A DNA stretch of 64,000 bases from positions 52,998 to 116,997 of the forward strand of contig JOAZ01000026.1 in assembly GCA_000720535.1 (NCBI GenBank), read 5' to 3'. Below, in pieces: positions 43,306 through 52,382 of the stretch; within the stretch, counting starts at the first letter, position 1; each line of letters begins with the position of its first letter. The notes under the pieces are model-generated. The model worked only from the letters and a program-made list of their open reading frames with translations. It ran no database searches and had not been told where the DNA came from. The stretch is from Streptomyces halstedii. Lineage in GTDB: Bacteria; Actinomycetota; Actinomycetes; Streptomycetales; Streptomycetaceae. The position numbers and the translations under genes were made by a program.

Positions 43306-43770
43306 CTAGATCCTCAGGACGGAGACGTGCGGGGGTGGCGCCTTGGCGGACGGGCCCTCGCCGTGCGCGGACCACCACCGCGTGGTCTGCGGGACCGGGG
43401 CCTCGCCCGGGGAAGGCAGTTCCGCCGCGGCGGGCGCCACGAGACGGGGGCCGCCCGACCGCTCCGGCGCCTGGCGTTGCGGACAGGAGCCCTTCGTGTC
43501 GTACGAGTGCTCAGTCTCGTACGTGGCCGTCTCACCGGCGGCGGGCGCGGGCACGTCGAGTCCGGCGCGCGCGTGGCCTCCCGCTGACGCGGACAGAGCG
43601 ACGCCGGCCACCGGACCACGAGGGGCCGCCGTGCCGGACTCCTCTTTCAGGCCGGTGTGCCCCTGTGTCAGGCCGGTGTGGCCCTGGACGCACAACTGGG
43701 CGAAGAGAAGGGCGGCCAACAGCAGAAGGGCGGAACTCGTCGACCGGTCAATCGTGCGTGCTCGGCGCAC
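43306..43770 (-). CDS. Small membrane-anchored or secreted hypothetical protein
   Basis: This 154-residue protein starts at GTG 43770, preceded by an excellent ribosome site (AAAGGAGGAGCG). It has a basic N-terminus (VRRARTIDR) and one hydrophobic helix (SSALLLLAALLFAQLCVQ), then a long polar, Pro/Ala-rich tail ending in HVSVLRI. The helix could be an anchor or signal peptide. No domain recognised. It is upstream of the CPVC membrane protein on the same strand. The open frame extending to 44052 is discarded because of the strong ribosome site. Confidence 0.65.
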   Translation of the reverse strand: MRRARTIDRSTSSALLLLAALLFAQLCVQGHTGLTQGHTGLKEESGTAAPRGPVAGVALSASAGGHARAGLDVPAPAAGETATYETEHSYDTKGSCPQRQAPERSGGPRLVAPAAAELPSPGEAPVPQTTRWWSAHGEGPSAKAPPPHVSVLRI

Positions 43771-44048
43771 CGCTCCTCCTTTCCCGCCGGACGGGCGTAC
43801 GGACCCGTGGCGGCCCTGCTCTCGCCCACCGTACGTGCCGCGGTGGTGGACGTACTGCCGCCCCAGGGAGTCGAGGCCGGTCCGACCCAACTGCCCGGCC
43901 GGGTCCGCCCGGTGGATTCCCCGTCTCCGCGAGCGGCACCATGTCCCGGGCGGTTGAACCCCGGTGGCCCGGCACACGTGTCGGGCCACCGGCCTGCTCG
44001 CCAACGCCAGGAAACGTGAAACGGCCCACCGACCGGGTCGGCAGACCG

Positions 44049-44474
44049 TCACGGAAGACCGGGGCTAGCGCTGATGCCGCTGGCCCTGGGAGTTGAACGT
44101 GTAGGTGTGGAGTTGACGTTGTTGGTGACGTCGCCCATGGTGAAGCCGATCAACCCGCCGCAGGCGAGGAAGCGCATGCCGGGCGTCGGGGCGGGCGGTG
44201 TCGGCGCTGCGGTGACCTGGACGGTCGTGGTGTTGTTGGAGGCGTCGCAGTCGGCGTTGCCGTTGTAGGCGTCGGTGATGGTGTGGGCCCCGGTGGTGGT
44301 GAAGGTGGCCGTGTAGCCGGCCTGGCCGTTGGCGTTCACGGGCACGGTGTCGAGCAGGTCACCGCCGTCGAAGAACGTGACGCCGAGGCCGCCGGTGGGA
44401 TCGGCGGGACAGTCGACCGTGGCCGCCAGCTGTACGGGGGTGTTCACCTCGGTCGACTGAGGGCTGGCCGTCAC
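44049..44474 (-). pseudogene. Remnant of a bacterial Ig-like repeat surface/secreted protein
   Basis: The minus-strand frame reads as one clear bacterial Ig-like domain: VTASPQSTEVNTPVQLAATVDC, then GLGVTFFDGGDLLDTVPV and TTGAHTITDAYNGNADCDASN, ending TTTVQVTA. A short Pro-rich linker and a hydrophobic tail follow (RFLACGGLIGFTMGDVTNNV). Upstream of 44474 the frame loses all domain character and has no signal peptide. This looks like the 3' end of a larger secreted protein gene whose 5' part is gone. Confidence 0.65.
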
Positions 44475-44749
44475 CGGAGAACGCGCACGGACGAGGAGAC
44501 GACTGAACCCGGCCGCCGTGCCGAGGGAGTTCCCTCGAAGCGGCACAGAGAAGAACCGGCAGGCGCCGCCCTTATTTCCGTGAACCCCGGTCCTGGGATG
44601 GGCGGCCCACCGGTTCGCTGCCTCAAGTACCCCACACCCGACGAGGTTTGACAACATACCCGTCTCATGATCTCGAAGGCGGAGGGCGCGTCGGCGAAAC
44701 CGTGTACCACCGGAGTGCGCCAGCGGCCTTCGTCCGCGGGCGCGAAAGA

Positions 44750-44783
44750 GACCAGTCTGCGCCGCGAGCGGTACAGACTGGTC
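44750..44783. repeat. 10-bp perfect inverted repeat
   Basis: GACCAGTCTG (44750-44759) and CAGACTGGTC (44774-44783) flank 14 bases in the gene-free region. Its role is unknown. Confidence 0.7.
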
Positions 44784-45089
44784 GTCCAACCCCCTTCGGG
44801 GTGCCCATCGCGGCCCCGGCGGACCCGTGCCCTCCCCACGTGTGAAGGGCGACACGCGCACCGTCGCCACGATCCCCGAACGGAACGGGCTGCCCAGTGG
44901 TTGGATTCGCCCAGTAACACAGGATGTCGGCATATGCCTCAAGTCGCGCCCCCTCAAGTCACCTGATTGGAGTGGTCGCGGCTGGACAAGAACCGGCGCG
45001 GTGGGCGAACGCGCCCTCCACGAGCCTGCTTTGCGGGCCCTCCCGTCACATGGCGCCCGTACGACGCTCGGTCGTTCCACCGCACGCGC

Positions 45090-45126
45090 CGCGCCAACAG
45101 GGGGCCGGCGAGCACCTGTTGGCGCG
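45090..45126. repeat. 12-bp perfect inverted repeat
   Basis: CGCGCCAACAGG (45090-45101) and CCTGTTGGCGCG (45115-45126) flank 13 bases. It could be a terminator or an operator of a lost gene. Confidence 0.75.
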
Positions 45127-45722
45127 ACGGGTGAGGCATGCGCCCGTCAGGATCACGAAGAGGCCGTATGTCAAGCCGGGTGTGGAGGCCTTCGCGGAGC
45201 TTCGCACCCCGGGGAGTCCGCACAGTCCGCGAGATCCGTGTGAGGGTATGGGCGCGCAGGGAGACGTCGCTCAGGCTGGAGCCGTGACTCGTCGCGGTAG
45301 AGGTATTCCTCTTCTCGAACACCGGCCTCCTGCGGTGCGTCGTCCGGCCGGTGGAGCCGCCATCACATGGGACGGCCTGCACGGGACTGCGGAGGAAGGG
45401 CAAGCGTGAGCCACGCGGTTTACCTGCCGGGCGTCTCTCCCAGCCGAATGGCCAGCACGATTGAGGTGGATGCGGAGTCTGGCTGTTGGTTGTGGTCGGA
45501 AGGAGTCCGGGAGGGCTCACCCGGTTGCGGTCACACCTTCCGCGTGGGGGAGGCGCGCAAGGGCACAGAAGGAGGTCCCCCAGGTACGAGTGCGTGCCGG
45601 TGAGCCACCACCTGGCCTCTTGTGGATCCCGGCGCCGGAGCTGGCATCGTGAGAGAGCCGAGAGACCAGCCAGGTCCACCCCGGCGATGTGACATCTCGT
45701 GACAGATGAGAGAGTCGGACGG

Positions 45723-47003
45723 ATGAGCGAGACACCACCGGACACCATGCAATACCGCTTTGACGGGCCGGAAGACGCACCGGTCCTGGTGATCGGGCCC
45801 TCCCTCGGGACCACCTGGCACATGTGGGACCGGCAGATACCCGTGCTCTCCGAGCACTGGAGGATCTTCCGGTACGACCTGCCCGGCCACGGCGGAGCGC
45901 CCTCCCACCCCGCCGCCTCCGTCCTGGACCTCGCCGACCGGCTGCTGGCCACCCTCGACGGCCTGGGCGTCCAGCGCTTCGGGTACGCGGGCTGCTCCAT
46001 CGGCGCCGCGGTCGGTGCCGAGATCGCCCTGCGCCATCCGCACAGGGTGGCGTCCCTCGCCCTGGTCGCCTCCTCGCCCCGCTTCGGCTCGGCCGACGAA
46101 TTCCGGCAGCGCGGGGTCGTCGTCCGTACCAACGGCCTGGAGCCGATCGCCCGCACCAGCCCGGAACGCTGGTTCACCCCGGGGTTCGCCGCCGCGCAGC
46201 CCGCCATCGTCGAGTGGGCCGTCCAGATGGTCCGTACCACCGACCCCGGCTGCTACATCTCCTTCTGCGAGGCCCTGGCCACCTTCGACATCCGCGCCCA
46301 GCTCTCCCGGATCAGCGTCCCGACCCTCGTCCTCGTCGGGGCCGAGGACAAGGTCACCGGGCCGGCCGAGGCCCGGACCCTCGTCGCGGGGATCCCGGAC
46401 GCCCGGCTCGCGCTCGTCCCGGGGGCCTCCCACCTCGCCCCCGTCGAGCAGCCCGCCGCCGTGACGGACCTCCTCCTCACGCACTTCTCCACGTCCTGGC
46501 AGGACACCCTGACCTCGATCCCGGTGCTGCCCGCGCCCGCCGGTGCCACCGTCCCGTACACGCCCGTGCTGCCGGTGGCCGAGATAGCGCCCGCCGCCGT
46601 ACCGGACAGCGCGCCCGAGAAACGGGGCGACCGGTACGAGAGCGGGATGCGGATCCGGCGCGAGGTCCTGGGCGACGCCCACGTGGACGCCGCGACCGCC
46701 GGTGACGACTTCACCGAAGACTTCCAGGACCTCGTCACCCGCTACGCCTGGGGTGAGATCTGGAGCCGTGACGGCCTCGACCGCCGGGCCCGCAGCTGTG
46801 TCACCCTCGCCGCGGTGGTCGGCTCCGGGCACCTGGAGAGCCTCGGCCCGCACGTCAGGGCAGCCCTGCGCAACGGGCTGACCCCGGCCGAGATCAAGGA
46901 GGTGCTGCTCCAGAGCGCCGTCTACTGCGGCATTCCGGCGGCGGGCGCCGCGTTCGCCGTCGCGAGGCGCGTGATCCAGGAGGAAACCACTCCGCCCGCG
47001 TAG
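45723..47003 (+). CDS. pcaL: PcaL: fused 3-oxoadipate enol-lactonase / 4-carboxymuconolactone decarboxylase
   Basis: This 426-residue bifunctional enzyme of the protocatechuate branch of the beta-ketoadipate pathway has two domains. Residues 1 to about 260 form the PcaD alpha/beta hydrolase, with nucleophile Ser in GYAGCSIGAAVG, Asp in VGAEDKVTG and His in PGASHLAPVEQ. Residues of about 300-420 form the PcaC decarboxylase (RGDRYESGMRIRREVLGDAHVD, then LTPAEIKEVLLQSAVYCGIPAA). The fusion is usual in actinobacteria. Here the other pca genes are not adjacent, so it is separated from the usual operon. The ATG at 45723 is favoured over the start at 45699 because it fits the family's N-terminus. 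Confidence 0.92.
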   Translation: MSETPPDTMQYRFDGPEDAPVLVIGPSLGTTWHMWDRQIPVLSEHWRIFRYDLPGHGGAPSHPAASVLDLADRLLATLDGLGVQRFGYAGCSIGAAVGAEIALRHPHRVASLALVASSPRFGSADEFRQRGVVVRTNGLEPIARTSPERWFTPGFAAAQPAIVEWAVQMVRTTDPGCYISFCEALATFDIRAQLSRISVPTLVLVGAEDKVTGPAEARTLVAGIPDARLALVPGASHLAPVEQPAAVTDLLLTHFSTSWQDTLTSIPVLPAPAGATVPYTPVLPVAEIAPAAVPDSAPEKRGDRYESGMRIRREVLGDAHVDAATAGDDFTEDFQDLVTRYAWGEIWSRDGLDRRARSCVTLAAVVGSGHLESLGPHVRAALRNGLTPAEIKEVLLQSAVYCGIPAAGAAFAVARRVIQEETTPPA

Positions 47004-47015
47004 CAGGATGGGGGT

Positions 47016-47663
47016 ATGAACGCATCGCCTGTCACTCTCATCAAGAAGGCTCACTCGTGCGTCCGCCTGGAGCGGGACGGCCGGGCCCTCGTCATCGACC
47101 CCGGCGGTTTCTCGGAGGACGACGCCGCGGTCGGCGCCGACGCGATCCTGGTGACGCACGAGCACCCCGACCACTTCGACGAGGGCCGGCTGCGCGCGGG
47201 CCTGGAGTCCAACCCCGCGGCACAGGTGTGGACGCTGCGCAGCGTGGCGGAGCAGTTGTCCACCGCGTTCCCGGGACGGGTGCACACGGTCGGCCACGGG
47301 GACACGTTCTCCGCGGCCGGGTTCGACGTCCAGGTGCACGGCGAACTGCACGCGGTGATCCACCCGGACATCCCGAGGATCACCAACGTCGGCTTCCTGG
47401 TGGACGGTTCGGTCTTCCACCCGGGCGACGCGCTGACCGTGCCGGACCGGCCGGTGGACACGCTGATGCTGCCGGTGATGGCGCCCTGGAACAAGATCTC
47501 CGAGGTCATCGACTACGTCCGCGAGGTCGCGCCGCGCCGCGCCATCGACGTCCACGACGCGCTGCTGACGGATCTGGCCCGCCCGATCTACGACCGCCAG
47601 ATCGGCGAGCTCGGCGGCGCGGACCACGGCCGGATGACCCCGGGCGAGGCGACCCGTCTCTGA
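47016..47663 (+). CDS. Metallo-beta-lactamase-fold hydrolase (UlaG-like)
   Basis: This 215-residue cytoplasmic protein has the metal-binding motif ILVTHEHPDHFDEG, a later HGELHAVIH stretch, VFHPGDALTVP and an end His (DVHDALL). This is the small MBL-fold family related to UlaG/YtkL-type hydrolases of unknown substrate. It lies 12 bases after pcaL and is probably cotranscribed with it, but no pathway link is obvious. Confidence 0.88.
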   Translation: MNASPVTLIKKAHSCVRLERDGRALVIDPGGFSEDDAAVGADAILVTHEHPDHFDEGRLRAGLESNPAAQVWTLRSVAEQLSTAFPGRVHTVGHGDTFSAAGFDVQVHGELHAVIHPDIPRITNVGFLVDGSVFHPGDALTVPDRPVDTLMLPVMAPWNKISEVIDYVREVAPRRAIDVHDALLTDLARPIYDRQIGELGGADHGRMTPGEATRL

Positions 47664-47793
47664 GCCGGGCCGCCCCCGCGTCGGCCCGCCACCGACCGGC
47701 CCGCGCCCTGACGCGGCCTGCCTCCGCCCTCGCCCCCCACCGCCCCGGCCTGCCCCGGAGCCGGTTGTCAGTGGGAGCGGTTAGGTTTGCTGT

Positions 47794-48573
47794 ATGCGCA
47801 TCGCCACGTGGAACGTCAATTCGATCACGGCCCGGCTCCCGAGGCTGCTGGCCTGGCTGGAGAGCAGCGGCACCGATGTGGTGTGTCTCCAGGAGACCAA
47901 GTGCACCCTGGAGCAGTTCCCCGCCGAAGCGCTGCGCGAGGCGGGGTACGAGTCGGCGGTCAACGCCACGGGCCGGTGGAACGGCGTGGCGCTGCTCTCC
48001 CGCGTCGGCCTCGCGGACGTCGTGACGGGACTGCCCGAGGGCCCGGAGTACGAGGGCGTGCGGGAGCCGAGGGCGGTCGCGGCGACCTGCGGCCCGGTCC
48101 GCCTCTGGTCGGTCTACGTGCCCAACGGCCGCGAGGTCGCCCACGACCACTACGCCTACAAGCTGCGCTGGCTGGAGGCCCTGCGGAAGGCCGTCGCGGT
48201 GGACGCTGCGGGAGCGCTGCCGTTCGCGGTCCTCGGTGACTACAACATCGCGCCGACCGACGAGGACGTCTGGGACCCCTCCCTCTTCGAGGGCGCCACG
48301 CACGTCACCCCCGCCGAGCGGGACGCGCTCGCCGCGCTGCGGGCCGAGGGGCTCTCGGACGTGGTGCCGCGCCCCCTCAAGTACGACCGCCCGTACACCT
48401 ACTGGGACTACCGACAGCTCGGCTTCCCGAAGAACCGGGGCATGCGCATCGACCTGGTCTACGGCAACGCCCCCTTCGCGGCGGCCGTCGAGGACAGCTA
48501 CGTCGACCGCGAGGAGCGCAAGGGGAAGGGGGCCTCGGACCACGCCCCGGTGGTCGTGGACCTCGGCCTCTGA
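47794..48573 (+). CDS. xthA: Exodeoxyribonuclease III
   Basis: This 259-residue AP endonuclease / 3'-5' exonuclease acts in base-excision repair. Motifs of the EEP fold are complete: RIATWNVNSI, CLQETKC, the catalytic stretch GDYNIAPTDEDVWDP and RIDLVYGN, ending in KGASDHAPVV. There is no clear Shine-Dalgarno sequence before the ATG, only TTAGGTTTGCTGT. Translation from a very short leader is possible, with TAGGTT as a -10. Confidence 0.94.
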   Translation: MRIATWNVNSITARLPRLLAWLESSGTDVVCLQETKCTLEQFPAEALREAGYESAVNATGRWNGVALLSRVGLADVVTGLPEGPEYEGVREPRAVAATCGPVRLWSVYVPNGREVAHDHYAYKLRWLEALRKAVAVDAAGALPFAVLGDYNIAPTDEDVWDPSLFEGATHVTPAERDALAALRAEGLSDVVPRPLKYDRPYTYWDYRQLGFPKNRGMRIDLVYGNAPFAAAVEDSYVDREERKGKGASDHAPVVVDLGL

Positions 48574-48654
48574 CGGCCGGCGGGGTGCCGGAGCCGGCAG
48601 TGGGGCACCGGGAGCCGCGACACCGGTGCGCCGGGGCATCGCGGCCGGCGGCGC

Positions 48655-48927
48655 CTACGTCGGCAGCAGGTGCGGGGCGTGCTCCGTGACGGCCCGCACC
48701 ACCTCGCGCTTGGACGGGTTCACCAGGGCGTGCCCCGCCACGGCGACCGTCGGCACGGTCTCGTTGCCGTCCGCCACGGAGCGTACGAAGGCGGCGGCGC
48801 CGGGGTTCCGCCAGATGTTCACCTCGGTGTAGGTCAGCCCCGAGAAGCGCAGCCGCAGCCGGAGCTTCATGCAGTAGGGGCAGCCGGGCCGCCAGTAGAC
48901 GACCATGCCCTCGCGGTCCTCGGCCAT
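48655..48927 (-). CDS. Mycoredoxin/glutaredoxin-like protein
   Basis: This 90-residue thioredoxin-fold protein has a redox motif in WRPGCPYCMKLRL near residue 16. It also has NIWRNPGAAAFVRS and the cis-Pro loop ETVPTVAVAG. In actinobacteria such proteins use mycothiol to reduce mixed disulfides. ATG 48927 with GAGGGG upstream; the longer frame to 49161 is not protein-like. Confidence 0.9.
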   Translation of the reverse strand: MAEDREGMVVYWRPGCPYCMKLRLRLRFSGLTYTEVNIWRNPGAAAFVRSVADGNETVPTVAVAGHALVNPSKREVVRAVTEHAPHLLPT

Positions 48928-49099
48928 CGAACGCCCCTCTGCTCGCCGTGCGTTGCGCCATGATGTGGTGATCACCGACAGCCAACATTCCCGGGCCGCC
49001 CATGGCAAGGTGTTCCCAGGGCACGGCGCTCCCACGGCCGGCCCCGGCCCCGGAGGAGACCCGCACTGTGACGCGCCGGACGCGGCCCCTGCGCGGCCC

Positions 49100-49879
49100 T
49101 CAGTGCACCGAGAACCCGCCGTCCACGAACACCGACTGCCCGGTGACGTACGCCGACGCACCGCTGGCCAGGAAGACCGCGGCGCCCGCGAAGTCCTCGG
49201 GCAGGCCGTTGCGGCCGACCATCGTGCGGGCCGCGAGGGCCGCCACCTTCTCCGGGTCCGCGGAGAGCCGTTCGTTGAGCGGGGTCATCACGAACCCGGG
49301 CACCAGTGTGTTGGCCGTGACCCCGTACGGCGACCAGGCCTCGGCCTGCGAACGGGCCAGTGACTCCAGCCCGCCCTTGGACACCCCGTACGCCCCGCTC
49401 TGTACGAACGCCCGGTGCGCCTGCTGCGAGGTGAGGTGAATGATCCGGCCGAAGCCGCGCTCGGCCATCCCGGGGCCGAACCGTCGGCCCAGCAGATAGG
49501 GGGCCTTGAGGTTCACCGTCATCGTGGTGTCCCAGACGTCCTCGTCCAACTCACCCATCGGCGGGCGCAGGTTGATCCCCGCCGAGTTGACGAGGATGTC
49601 CGGCTCCCCGAACGCGGCCGCCGCCTCCTCGCCCGCCGCCCGGACGCCCCCGGCCGTACCGAGGTCGGCGCTCACCCAGGCCGCCCGGCAGCCGTCCGCC
49701 GTGAGTTCGTCCACGGTGCGGACCAACTCGGCCTCCCGGCGGGCCACCACCACGACGCTCGCGCCCGCGTGGGCCAGCGCCCCCGCGATCGCCCGGCCGA
49801 TGCCGGAACTCCCGCCCGTCACCACGGCGACGCGGCCGTCCAGCGAGAAGAGTTCGGAGAGATAGTTCCGCGAGGTCAT
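49100..49879 (-). CDS. Short-chain dehydrogenase/reductase
   Basis: This 259-residue NAD(P)-dependent oxidoreductase has cofactor loop TGGSSGIGRAIA near residue 21, NSAGIN, and active-site YGVSKGG with the Ser upstream (HLTSQQ). The C-terminus VTGQSVFVDGGFSVH is classical. It resembles gluconate 5-dehydrogenase or FabG-like SDRs. It is monocistronic, and the substrate cannot be told. Confidence 0.9.
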   Translation of the reverse strand: MTSRNYLSELFSLDGRVAVVTGGSSGIGRAIAGALAHAGASVVVVARREAELVRTVDELTADGCRAAWVSADLGTAGGVRAAGEEAAAAFGEPDILVNSAGINLRPPMGELDEDVWDTTMTVNLKAPYLLGRRFGPGMAERGFGRIIHLTSQQAHRAFVQSGAYGVSKGGLESLARSQAEAWSPYGVTANTLVPGFVMTPLNERLSADPEKVAALAARTMVGRNGLPEDFAGAAVFLASGASAYVTGQSVFVDGGFSVH

Positions 49880-49898
49880 CAGGGCAGCCTAGCGCCCG

Positions 49899-49960
49899 GC
49901 CCGTACACCCGGCACCCACACCCGGCCCGTACACCAGGCCCGCACACCCGCACCGGCGCG
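49899..49960. repeat. GTACACCCGG-type short repeat array
   Basis: Irregular copies of CCCGTACACCCGGC and CCCGCACACCCG lie in the divergent region between the SDR and the small hypothetical gene. They belong to the same repeat type as 54642-54745. Confidence 0.55.
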
Positions 49961-50131
49961 ACCGCCCCGCACCGCCTCGACCGCGCCCGCCCCGCGCCCG
50001 CCCCGCGGCCGGGCAATTCCCTTGTGTCACACGGCTCCAGAACCGGCACACCCGTGGGTCACCGCGTATCGGATGGGGAACGGTCGCGCGCCCTGCGGTA
50101 CGGAACATGGCGAGGATGGGACCCTAGTGGT

Positions 50132-50593
50132 ATGAACATCCCTTTCCTGGACAACTGGCGTAAGCGTCAGGCCGGTACGCGGGCGGTGGCACTCGCCGCC
50201 GCCGTCGAGACCGACCCGGACGGCGTGGCGGAGCTGTTCGCGGAATGCGAGTTGCTGCGGGCCCGGGCCTCTCAGAGCGGCCTCCGGCTCGACGACTCAC
50301 CCGCCTCGCTGTCCGCGCTCGACCAGCTGCCGCCGCGGTGGCGCGACGACCCGGACGAACTGCCGTGGCTGGGCAACGACGCGGGGCTCTACCTCGGCAC
50401 CGTCCTGGTGCGCACCGTGGCCGGGGCCGCGTGGGGCATCCGTGCGAGCGGGCAACCGGTGGTGCGCCTCGCCTCGGGGCGGGAGATCGACGTCGTCTCG
50501 GCCGGTCTCGACTGGGCGATGACCGGCAGCCCCGAGCTGTCCGAGATGTACGCCGAGTCGGCCGAGAGCGGTCCCGGAGCGAAATCGCGATAA
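50132..50593 (+). CDS. Small hypothetical protein
   Basis: This 153-residue soluble protein has a helical N-terminus (FLDNWRKRQAGTRAV) and a compact C-terminal domain (NDAGLYLGTVLVRTVAGAAWGIRASG, then LASGREIDVVSAGLDWAM). The look is that of a conserved actinobacterial protein of unknown function. It is about 100 bases before gluA, and the gap could hold the glu promoter. No signal peptide or catalytic motif. Confidence 0.75.
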   Translation: MNIPFLDNWRKRQAGTRAVALAAAVETDPDGVAELFAECELLRARASQSGLRLDDSPASLSALDQLPPRWRDDPDELPWLGNDAGLYLGTVLVRTVAGAAWGIRASGQPVVRLASGREIDVVSAGLDWAMTGSPELSEMYAESAESGPGAKSR

Positions 50594-50694
50594 ACAGTCT
50601 TATGCCCAGCTGGTGCGTGTCGGCCCCGAAGTCCGGCCAGGGCATGGATAGTTTGCGCTGACCTCGACACAGCGAAAAGTGGGTAGGGCAGCGT

Positions 50695-51438
50695 ATGGCC
50701 GTCGATCCGTTGATCGAGCTGCGGGACGTCAACAAGTACTTCGGGACGTTGCACGTCCTGCGGGACATCACCCTCACCGTCGGCCGCGGGGAGGTGGTCG
50801 TGGTCATCGGCCCCTCAGGATCGGGCAAATCAACGCTCTGTCGGACCATCAACAGACTCGAAACGATCGAGTCCGGCCACATCGTCATCGACGGGAAGCC
50901 ACTTCCCGAGGAGGGAAAGGGGCTGGCGCAGCTCAGGGCCGAAGTCGGCATGGTCTTCCAGTCGTTCAACCTGTTCGCCCACAAGACCGTGCTGGCCAAC
51001 GTCTCGCTCGCCCAGACGAAGGTCCGGCGGCGCGGGAAGGACGAGGCCGACCGGCGCTCCCGTGAACTGCTGGAGCGGGTCGGGCTCGCCGGGCAGGCCG
51101 ACAAGCTCCCCGCCCAGCTCTCCGGCGGCCAGCAGCAGCGCGTCGCCATCGCCCGTGCCCTGGCGATGGACCCCAAGGCCCTCCTCTTCGACGAGCCCAC
51201 CTCGGCGCTCGACCCGGAGATGATCAACGAGGTGCTGGAGGTGATGCGCCAACTCGCCCGCGACGGGATGACGATGGTCGTCGTCACCCACGAGATGGGC
51301 TTCGCCCGGTCCGCCGCCAACCGGGTCGTCTTCATGGCCGACGGACGCGTCGTCGAGGACCGCACCCCCGAGGACTTCTTCACCGCGCCGGAGAGCGACC
51401 GCGCCAAGGACTTCCTGTCCAAGATCCTCAAGCACTGA
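50695..51438 (+). CDS. gluA: Glutamate-type amino acid ABC transporter, ATP-binding protein
   Basis: This 247-residue polar amino-acid importer ATPase has Walker [12 protein letters not shown]-loop [14 protein letters not shown], signature [15 protein letters not shown], Walker [14 protein letters not shown] and H-loop THEMG. These are the GlnQ/GluA family hallmarks. It is first of a four-gene unit in the order ATPase, binding protein, permease, permease, the same as gluABCD of Corynebacterium and Streptomyces. Confidence 0.9.
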   Translation: MAVDPLIELRDVNKYFGTLHVLRDITLTVGRGEVVVVIGPSGSGKSTLCRTINRLETIESGHIVIDGKPLPEEGKGLAQLRAEVGMVFQSFNLFAHKTVLANVSLAQTKVRRRGKDEADRRSRELLERVGLAGQADKLPAQLSGGQQQRVAIARALAMDPKALLFDEPTSALDPEMINEVLEVMRQLARDGMTMVVVTHEMGFARSAANRVVFMADGRVVEDRTPEDFFTAPESDRAKDFLSKILKH

Positions 51439-51451
51439 CGGGAGGCACCTG

Positions 51452-52366
51452 TTGCGTACCAAGAGCATCGCGGCCGTGCTGGCCTGTCTCCTCGTGACCG
51501 CCGCGTCGGCGGCCGGCTGCGGCAGGGAGGGCAGCCCGCCGGTGAAGGGCCCCCGGGCCGACAAGCTGCCCGTCTACCGGGTGGACACCGGCTTCCAGCT
51601 GCCGGACTCGCCGACCTGGCGCGCGGCCCACCGGCGGGGCTACCTCGTCATCGGCGCGAAGGAGGACCAGCCCTACCTCGGCGAGAAGGACCCCGCCAGT
51701 GGCGTCTTCTCCGGATTCGACATCGAGATCGCCCGTATGACGGCCGCCTCCCTCGGCTTCGAACCGAAGAAGATCCGCTTCCGGACCATCGCGTCCGCCA
51801 ACCGCGAGACGGCCCTCCAGAACGGGCAGATCGACTACTACGTCGGCACCTACACGATCAACGCCATGCGCAAGAAGCTCGTCGGCTTCGCCGGGCCCTA
51901 CTACATGGCCGGGCAGGGGCTCCTCGTCCGCGCCGACGAGCACGACATCCACGGCCCGCAGGACCTCGCCGGCAAGACGGTCTGCTCCGCCGCCGGCTCC
52001 ACGCCGTACCAGCGCATCAAGGCCGACTACCCCAAGGCGAAGCTCGTCGCCTACGACACCTACTCCATCTGCGTCGACAACCTGCTGACCTTCCAGGTCG
52101 ACGCCGTGACCACCGACGACGCCATCCTCCTCGGGTTCGCCGCGAAGGCACCGCACGAGATGAAGGTCGTCGGCAAGCCGTTCTCCGAGGAGCCGTACGG
52201 CATCGGCGTCCCGCGCCGCGACAACGCCCTGCGCCTCGCACTCGACGACGCGCTGGAGGCGAACGAGAAGAACGGCAACTGGAAGAAGGCCTTCGAAGCG
52301 ACCCTGGGCCTGTCCGGGGTGCCCGCACCGAAGCCCCCGCCCATCGACCGCTACCCGGCGAACTGA
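51452..52366 (+). CDS. gluB: Glutamate-type solute-binding lipoprotein
   Basis: This 304-residue lipoprotein starts at a rare TTG, supported by GGGAGGC 5 bases upstream and by a signal peptide that begins exactly there (LRTKSIAAVLACLLVTAASA, lipobox AAGC). The mature part is a family 3 binding protein (FSGFDIEIARMTAASLGF, then LVRADEHDIHGPQDLAGKTV). It binds an amino acid outside the membrane, probably glutamate. Confidence 0.88.
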   Translation: MRTKSIAAVLACLLVTAASAAGCGREGSPPVKGPRADKLPVYRVDTGFQLPDSPTWRAAHRRGYLVIGAKEDQPYLGEKDPASGVFSGFDIEIARMTAASLGFEPKKIRFRTIASANRETALQNGQIDYYVGTYTINAMRKKLVGFAGPYYMAGQGLLVRADEHDIHGPQDLAGKTVCSAAGSTPYQRIKADYPKAKLVAYDTYSICVDNLLTFQVDAVTTDDAILLGFAAKAPHEMKVVGKPFSEEPYGIGVPRRDNALRLALDDALEANEKNGNWKKAFEATLGLSGVPAPKPPPIDRYPAN

Positions 52367-52382
52367 GGGGCCGGCCACCACC

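Larger units (their letters stand above)
44475..45722. other. About 1.2 kb without a recognisable gene
   Basis: No frame here looks like protein. The region is less GC-skewed than its neighbours, carries two perfect inverted repeats (44750-44783 and 45090-45126) and adjoins an Ig-domain remnant. It is probably decayed or an insertion scar. The right end must hold the pcaL promoter. Confidence 0.6.

Noticed and set aside
43307-44096. Plus-strand frames across the small exported protein gene
   Set aside because: They are basic low-complexity shadows without ribosome sites, while the minus-strand frame has a strong one.
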